In this document: positions 52,787 to 57,710 of the stretch, in pieces | Layout: each line of letters starts with the position of its first letter | Position numbering within the stretch: position 1 is the first letter of the stretch | Assembly: GCF_017115045.1 (NCBI RefSeq) | Contig: NZ_JABXKK010000064.1 | Location: 1-57,710, forward strand | Length of the DNA stretch: 57,710 bases | From: Nostoc sp. NMS8 | GTDB lineage: Bacteria > Cyanobacteriota > Cyanobacteriia > Cyanobacteriales > Nostocaceae | Direction of reading: 5' to 3' | The notes under the pieces: generated by a model | Told to the model about the DNA's origin: nothing | The model's input: only the letters and a program-made list of their open reading frames with translations | The model's database searches: none | Made by a program: the position numbers and the translations under genes

Positions 52787-54424
52787 TTATTGAAACGGAA
52801 GTTGTAGTTGTTCAGATGTCAGAGATGTAATTAAACTTAAAGGTAGTGGTTGCTGACTAATGTTATTAACATAATTTGCACTCAAATAGGGAAGGTAACT
52901 TGATTGTCCGGCGATATAAGTTTCAAGAAAGGGAACGCTCAAAGCTTTAACATAACGACGTGCCAAAGCTGGACTAGAACCAATTACTTGTGTAGGAACA
53001 GGCACAACTGTATTAGCTGATTCTGCAATAGTAGAAAAGTGTGTGCCGCCATTGATAAGTGCTAAATATTTATTTGCAGTTGTTAACCAAATAAAAGGCT
53101 GAATTTGCTCTGGTAAAGCGGGAGTCACAGTATCAGCGCTACCTGATACAATCATCACTGGAATTTTAATTTGGCTGAGGCTAGCTTGACCAAAAATACT
53201 ACTATCAACTGGATTAATTGCAATTATGGCTTTTATTCTTGCATCGGATAAGTTATAGCTACCACTTGGTAAATTGACACCTAAACACTGAAGCAAGAGC
53301 GAAATATTTAATGTATCTTCCAAAGCTGGACAATTGGCTTTTAGTTGTTTAAAATTAATCTTTGCCCCTGCCAATGCTAATGCTGTATATCCACCAAATG
53401 ATTGTCCTATTACACCAACTTGATCTAAATTTAAACGTCCCCTAAATGTTTGGTTAGACTTTGATAAACGAGTAAGTTCATCTAGTAAATACTTGATATC
53501 TAAAGGTCTATCAATGAGTTCTCTAGGATTGGTAACTTTATCTGCTGTACCTGCTAACAATGCTTGCAGTTGTTCGGAATTACTACCAGGATGTTCTGGA
53601 ACAGCAACTACAAAACCATAAGAAGCGAGATGTTCAGCTAAATATGCAAAACTTGTTCTGTCGGAACCCAGTCCATGCGAAATGATAATTATCGAACGAG
53701 GAGTTTTAGCAATGGGAAGGTAAATATCGGCTGGAAAAGTTCTGTGACGCGTTAAATCATTGAGAACGATAGTTTGCTTAGAAAAACGAAAACTTCCATT
53801 TTGTCCTAAGTCTCTCAAGGGAACTAGGTTAAGTGTAGAAGCAGTGGTTGTTTTTTGTTGGGCTTGTTGATTAATAATTGCTACTGCATTTTGCGTTTGA
53901 TTAGCTAAATTCTGGAATGAATTTACAATTTCTAAAGTCTGGCTTAAATTAATAGAAATTGAACTACTTGGAAATTTCTGTAAGACATTTAAAAGCGTAA
54001 AGTTCTGGGAATCTGCGGCAGCTAATATTAATGCTGCGCGAATTGCATAAAAACCTGATAATCTAGATTCAGTCTGAATTACTTTGCCTAATGTTTCTAA
54101 TAATCGCTCCCCAGTGGGCGTATAAAGAAACTGCGAAACCGCTACTTGATTTAAGTTAATAGGGGTCAGTAAAGTTTGACGCAGCTGAGTTAGTTGATTT
54201 TTGTCTATATACTGACTATATGCAGCCAAATCCTCATCCATTTTGCCTGTTTTAGCATAGGCTTCAAGTGAACTAATTGGGATAGATCGTTCTAAAACAC
54301 CGTAATTAAATTTTATCCGCTCTGCACCGAAAGCTTGATTTGCAGTTAGTATAGGGAGCAACCCTATGCTAAAAACTCTCAAAGCCAATTGCCAGACAGC
54401 TTTTTTACTTGTAATACGAGTCAT
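52787..54424 (-). CDS. Exported alpha/beta hydrolase with N-terminal DUF1400
   Basis: A ~545-residue secreted hydrolase. The signal peptide (about VWQLALRVFSIGLLPILTAN, then QAFGAE) is followed by a DUF1400 domain with ERIKFNYGVLERSIPISSLE. The hydrolase domain has the oxyanion region ISHGLGSDRTSFAYLAEHL and the nucleophile elbow VGVIGQSFGGYTALAL. The aspartate is probably in VSGSADTVTP and the histidine in INGGTHFS. Homologues are common in cyanobacteria and often annotated as dienelactone hydrolase or lipase; substrate unknown. The ATG at 54424 (MTRITSKK) is preferred to the one eight codons upstream. Confidence 0.88.
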   Translation of the reverse strand: MTRITSKKAVWQLALRVFSIGLLPILTANQAFGAERIKFNYGVLERSIPISSLEAYAKTGKMDEDLAAYSQYIDKNQLTQLRQTLLTPINLNQVAVSQFLYTPTGERLLETLGKVIQTESRLSGFYAIRAALILAAADSQNFTLLNVLQKFPSSSISINLSQTLEIVNSFQNLANQTQNAVAIINQQAQQKTTTASTLNLVPLRDLGQNGSFRFSKQTIVLNDLTRHRTFPADIYLPIAKTPRSIIIISHGLGSDRTSFAYLAEHLASYGFVVAVPEHPGSNSEQLQALLAGTADKVTNPRELIDRPLDIKYLLDELTRLSKSNQTFRGRLNLDQVGVIGQSFGGYTALALAGAKINFKQLKANCPALEDTLNISLLLQCLGVNLPSGSYNLSDARIKAIIAINPVDSSIFGQASLSQIKIPVMIVSGSADTVTPALPEQIQPFIWLTTANKYLALINGGTHFSTIAESANTVVPVPTQVIGSSPALARRYVKALSVPFLETYIAGQSSYLPYLSANYVNNISQQPLPLSLITSLTSEQLQLPFQ

Positions 54425-54448
54425 TATGTGCCACTTAAAATAGTACAT

Positions 54449-55350
54449 TACGCATAATTAATCAACGAATTCAAGCCATTTTATTTGTCCTAAATTCATT
54501 AATTTGGGAATATCCAGTTTTGGCTATAAGTCTGGGGCTAGACGGGCTTCGTTTGTGTAGTCTGCGGCTTTAGTTTGTATAGCCATAATTTCCAATCGCT
54601 TGATATTTTTTGCGAAAATGGATACTGCTGTTAATTTGAGCCATAAGGGTTTGGTTTATGACTCTGTTCAACATTAAATATTTTCTGAATTTGCTAATAC
54701 AGACACATCTGGGATATAGCCATTATTAGCGATCGCTAAAGCCCACATATCCTCAGTTAACAATATATCTAATATTAAAACCTCAGTCCAAATAGTTAAT
54801 TTGAATCGCACTTCATGAATAACTAAGTTACTTGTAAATGTAATTAAAAATACAAAAGACCTTTAAAAAACAGATTTTGAAGAAATAGCCATAACAGTTT
54901 GCAGAGTAAGTTGTAAAAATTTATAGTATTGGTAGATTTAAAATTTTATATACCATTTATTCTTTTTTATCCTATGTCTAAAGGTGGAAAAAGCTGATCA
55001 AATCTTACTAAGCATTAGTCTAATTTGCTTGCTTGAGGATAACTTCAATTTATTTAAATATATTTATGTTTGTAAACACACAATCACTCAGAATTAATTA
55101 ATCTCAGCCTACAGATAGAAGTTTGGTTAAGAAATATACAGTTACTTGGTAACTATAAAGAAGAAAGATATCGGACTACAAAAGGACAACTACTACAGCA
55201 AATGCTGCATCAGGCGCTTGAACAAAAGCAGCCTTACTTTCAGTCTCGTTGCAGATGCTTGGGCTAAACCTGCCCTGGCATTTGCGGATCTGCCGAGAAC
55301 CTGCTTTCAAATCAATTTAGTGGAGTGAAATCCAAGTCAATAAACTCAGT
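54449..55350. other. AT-rich gap without a supported gene
   Basis: About 900 bases, AT-rich in the middle, with HIP1 sites at most once. A 60-codon plus-strand frame (55146-55328) lacks family features. Its second half, read in different frames, resembles coding DNA (LVADAWAKPALAFADL), so it may be a decayed gene fragment. Confidence 0.45.
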
Positions 55351-56406
55351 ATGGAACCAAAAAATATCTTCAAAAAAGCCTCACGTCGTCAAGTTCTCGG
55401 CGGGCTAAGTATTGGCGTTGTTGCAGCGCAAACGGTACCAGTTTTCGCCCAACAAACATCTACCCCTGCAAATCAACAAGTGACACCCAACCAGGAAACA
55501 CCCAACCAGGAAACACCCAATCAGTCTGTCAAGCAGAACCCAGTTAAGCAATATCCGAGTCCGCCCTTTTCGCAACAACCGCAGGAGCCACCTGGTCTTG
55601 CCAGCAAAATGATCCCGCGACCCGATCACGGTGAGACAAGTTATCAGGGTTCTGGACGGCTAGTGGGACGCAAAGCGCTGGTTACAGGCGGCGATTCCGG
55701 TATTGGTCGGGCAGCTGCGATCGCCTTTGCGCGTGAAGGTGCTGATGTTGCGATCAACTATCTGCCGTTCGAGGAGTTAGATGCCCGCGAGGTAATTCAA
55801 CTGATTCGGGCGGCAGGACGCAAGGCGGTGGCGATTCCCGGCGATATTCGCAACGAAAACTTCTGCAATCAACTCATCGCTAATGCCGTGCGCGAACTCG
55901 GCGGACTCGACATTTTGGTTAACAATGCTGGTAGACAACAATCTGTTGACTCGATTCTTGATCTCACGACCGAACAGTTCGACTCAACGTTCAAGACGAA
56001 CGTCTACGCGATGTTTTGGCTTACTAAAGCTGCTGTGCCGCACTTCAGTCCTGGTGCAAGCATTATCAATACCTCCTCGGTTCAAGCCTATGACCCTAGC
56101 GAGAACCTGCTCGACTATGCTCAAACTAAGTCGGCGATTGTCGCCTTTACCAAGTCACTGGCAAAGCAGCTTGCGAAAAAGGGTATCCGTGTGAATGCGA
56201 TCGCGCCTGGGCCTTACTGGACACCGCTCCAGGTTAGCGGCGGTCAACCGCAGAGTACTATCGTGAAGTTTGGCAGTGACTCACCGATGGGACGTCCCGG
56301 ACAGCCAGCAGAGCTTGCCCCTACTTATGTGCTGCTTGCCTCGCAAGAGTCGAGCTATGCTACTGGGCAAGTGTACGGCGCGTCGGGTGGAAGCGGAAAT
56401 CCTTAG
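55351..56406 (+). CDS. Short-chain dehydrogenase with Tat-like leader
   Basis: A 351-residue classical SDR oxidoreductase. The leader has a twin-arginine motif ([18 protein letters not shown]), then a Pro/Gln/Asn-rich linker with the tandem unit TPNQE. The SDR core starts near residue 105: [18 protein letters not shown] for cofactor binding, LVNNAGRQQ, the catalytic serine in NTSSVQAYD and the tyrosine and lysine in YAQTKSAI. The closest well-known types are the glucose/YghA-like SDRs with C-terminal [13 protein letters not shown] Tat leader on a soluble SDR suggests it is exported folded with its nucleotide, which is not common. The substrate is unknown. Confidence 0.88.
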   Translation: MEPKNIFKKASRRQVLGGLSIGVVAAQTVPVFAQQTSTPANQQVTPNQETPNQETPNQSVKQNPVKQYPSPPFSQQPQEPPGLASKMIPRPDHGETSYQGSGRLVGRKALVTGGDSGIGRAAAIAFAREGADVAINYLPFEELDAREVIQLIRAAGRKAVAIPGDIRNENFCNQLIANAVRELGGLDILVNNAGRQQSVDSILDLTTEQFDSTFKTNVYAMFWLTKAAVPHFSPGASIINTSSVQAYDPSENLLDYAQTKSAIVAFTKSLAKQLAKKGIRVNAIAPGPYWTPLQVSGGQPQSTIVKFGSDSPMGRPGQPAELAPTYVLLASQESSYATGQVYGASGGSGNP

Positions 56407-56583
56407 GGACTTTCAACTAAAAAAATATCCCATCCCTGCGGGACGCTACGCGAACGCTTTGGCAAGCAGGGGGAGCAGAGGAGGAAGAATCTAATGATCA
56501 TCTTTGCTCCAAAATTAAATAATTTAATTTCTGAAAGTCCATTAATAAATAAACCTACAAAAATCTTGTTTGAATGAAAAGTT

Positions 56584-57597
56584 ATGGCTATTTCCCTGAA
56601 ACCTCTCCGAAACCAAGTTGTTGTCATTACAGGTGCTTCTAGTGGCATTGGCTTAGTAACCGCTAGAATGGCGGCAAAACAGGGTGCAAAGCTTGTCCTG
56701 GCAGCACGGAATGAAGATGCTCTCCGTCAACTGGTTGATGAAATTCGTGGCAAAGGTGGGCAGGCGATCTATGTCGTAGCTGATGTTGGGCAAGAAGAAG
56801 ATGTGAATCGCATTGCTGAAAAAGCGATCGCTGAATTTGGCGGTTTTGATACGTGGGTTAACAATGCAAGCGTATCGATCTTTGGTCGCTGTATGGATGT
56901 TTCAATCCCCGATATGAAGCGGATGTTTGACACGAACTTTTGGGGCGTTGTCTATGGCTCCCGCGCTGCTGTCAACCACTTTAAACAGCGTCAAAGCGGC
57001 AGTGGGGCGTTAATCAATCTTGGCAGCTTTCTGGGCGATCGAGCGGTAGCGGTTCAGTCAACCTATTCGGCTTCCAAACATGCGCTGCATGGTTGGACAG
57101 ATGCCCTGCGAACAGAGTTGGAGGCTGAAGGCGCTCCTGTATCAGTAACATTGATTCACCCCGGACGGATTGACACTCCATACAACGAACATGCCCGCAG
57201 CTATATGCCGAAACAACCCGCACATCGCGGCATGATCTACCCACCCGAAGCGGTCGCTGAAGCAATCTTGTATTCGGCAGAACATCCAAAGCGAGATATG
57301 TTTGTCGGTTTCCAAGCCAAGGCTCTGGCGGTGTTTGCTGGCATCTCACCACGGCTCACAGACAAGTTGATAGAGCTTTGGGCGTTTCCCTCGCAACAGT
57401 CCGATCGCCCCTCGCGCGATCGAGAAGACAATGCGCTCTATCGGGCTGGCTACGGTATGCATGAGCGGGGAACTCACCAAGGCTGGATTCGATCGGGCAG
57501 CTTCTACGTGAAGGCACAGAAGCATCCTGTTACCACAACTATTATTGTTGTTGGTATTAGCACCTCAATCTGGTGGTTTACATCGTTTGCGGTTTAA
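56584..57597 (+). CDS. Short-chain dehydrogenase with C-terminal membrane segment
   Basis: A 337-residue SDR. The cofactor motif is ITGASSGIGLVTARMAA, followed by WVNNASVSIFG, the serine in INLGSFLGDRA, and the active-site YSASKHALHGW. The last 25 residues (TTTIIVVGISTSIWWFTSF) are a probable membrane anchor. It follows the first SDR on the same strand, about 180 bases away, across a CCTGCGGGACGCTACGC-type repeat. The two enzymes are not close paralogues. The substrate is unknown. Confidence 0.88.
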   Translation: MAISLKPLRNQVVVITGASSGIGLVTARMAAKQGAKLVLAARNEDALRQLVDEIRGKGGQAIYVVADVGQEEDVNRIAEKAIAEFGGFDTWVNNASVSIFGRCMDVSIPDMKRMFDTNFWGVVYGSRAAVNHFKQRQSGSGALINLGSFLGDRAVAVQSTYSASKHALHGWTDALRTELEAEGAPVSVTLIHPGRIDTPYNEHARSYMPKQPAHRGMIYPPEAVAEAILYSAEHPKRDMFVGFQAKALAVFAGISPRLTDKLIELWAFPSQQSDRPSRDREDNALYRAGYGMHERGTHQGWIRSGSFYVKAQKHPVTTTIIVVGISTSIWWFTSFAV

Positions 57598-57710
57598 AGT
57601 TACAAAACTGCCAGAATTGTTCTAAACAATCCATCCCTGTAGGCCACGAGATTATTAGACATCTCCGAAAACTGCCTAAGTATCTCTGTGACTAGCTTAT
57701 AGCGTGCGCT

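Noticed and set aside
53270..53286. AAATTGACACCTAAACA, like the scyA motif core
   Set aside because: It is within the coding region of the alpha/beta hydrolase gene, has no following ATCAAAAGATTTT segment, and is best explained by chance.
55146..55328. 60-codon frame upstream of the Tat-leader dehydrogenase
   Set aside because: No ribosome-binding site or family match; at best a remnant of a decayed gene.

Overview
The window comes from a filamentous heterocyst-forming cyanobacterium of the Nostoc type. The protein families point there (PSRP-3/Ycf65, an atpB-atpE style beta-epsilon pair, a WD40-fused Ser/Thr kinase, a CYP110-like P450). So do the many HIP1 octamers (GCGATCGC), the short palindromic and tandem repeats in most intergenic spaces, and above all a complete scytonemin biosynthesis locus. 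I saw no rRNA, tRNA or CRISPR array.

Layout. (1) 1-12.6 kb is ordinary chromosomal background: a truncated P450, a HAD hydrolase, a DUF29 protein, PSRP-3, a kinase-WD40 protein, a flotillin-like protein, atpC-atpD (ATP synthase epsilon and beta), a SirB1-family protein, an SRPBCC protein and a multi-helix channel-like protein. (2) 12.9-21.3 kb is a signalling block, all on the minus strand: a 1415-residue CheB-CheR-PAS-histidine kinase-receiver fusion, a receiver-AraC response regulator and a multi-PAS histidine kinase. (3) 21.3-23.05 kb is a 1.7 kb non-coding region between the two-component system and scyA. It carries three near-copies of a ~42 bp motif and several perfect hairpins. (4) 23.05-46.05 kb on the plus strand is the scytonemin operon: scyA, scyB, scyC, scyD, scyE, scyF, a GT4 glycosyltransferase, tyrA, an aroB/eboD-like sugar-phosphate cyclase, a fused trpEG, trpC, a quinone-reductase-like gene, trpA, tyrP (tyrosinase), trpB, trpD and an aroG-type DAHP synthase. 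(5) 46-57.7 kb holds a lipocalin-like protein, a YtfQ-YtfR-YtfT-YjfF-type sugar ABC transporter, a DUF1400 alpha/beta hydrolase and two short-chain dehydrogenases.

How the genes work together. The aroG, aroB-like, tyrA and trp genes are dedicated copies that make chorismate, tryptophan and the tyrosine precursor. ScyB converts tryptophan to indole-3-pyruvate, ScyA couples it to p-hydroxyphenylpyruvate, and ScyC cyclises the product. ScyD, ScyE, ScyF and TyrP have export signals, so the late oxidative and dimerisation steps probably occur outside the cytoplasm. The divergent histidine kinase and AraC-type regulator are the natural candidates for UV control. A fourth copy of the motif found upstream of scyA lies upstream of trpEG, which suggests a regulon-specific binding site used twice within one gene cluster.

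The window is also rich in non-coding mobile structure. There are four copies of a ~160 bp MITE-like element flanked by TAA, one of them nested inside two older palindromic repeats. There are two elements ending in GGTGTAYACACAAGT. Three unrelated tandem arrays all have a 21 bp period and encode heptad peptides; two of them lie inside the scytonemin operon.
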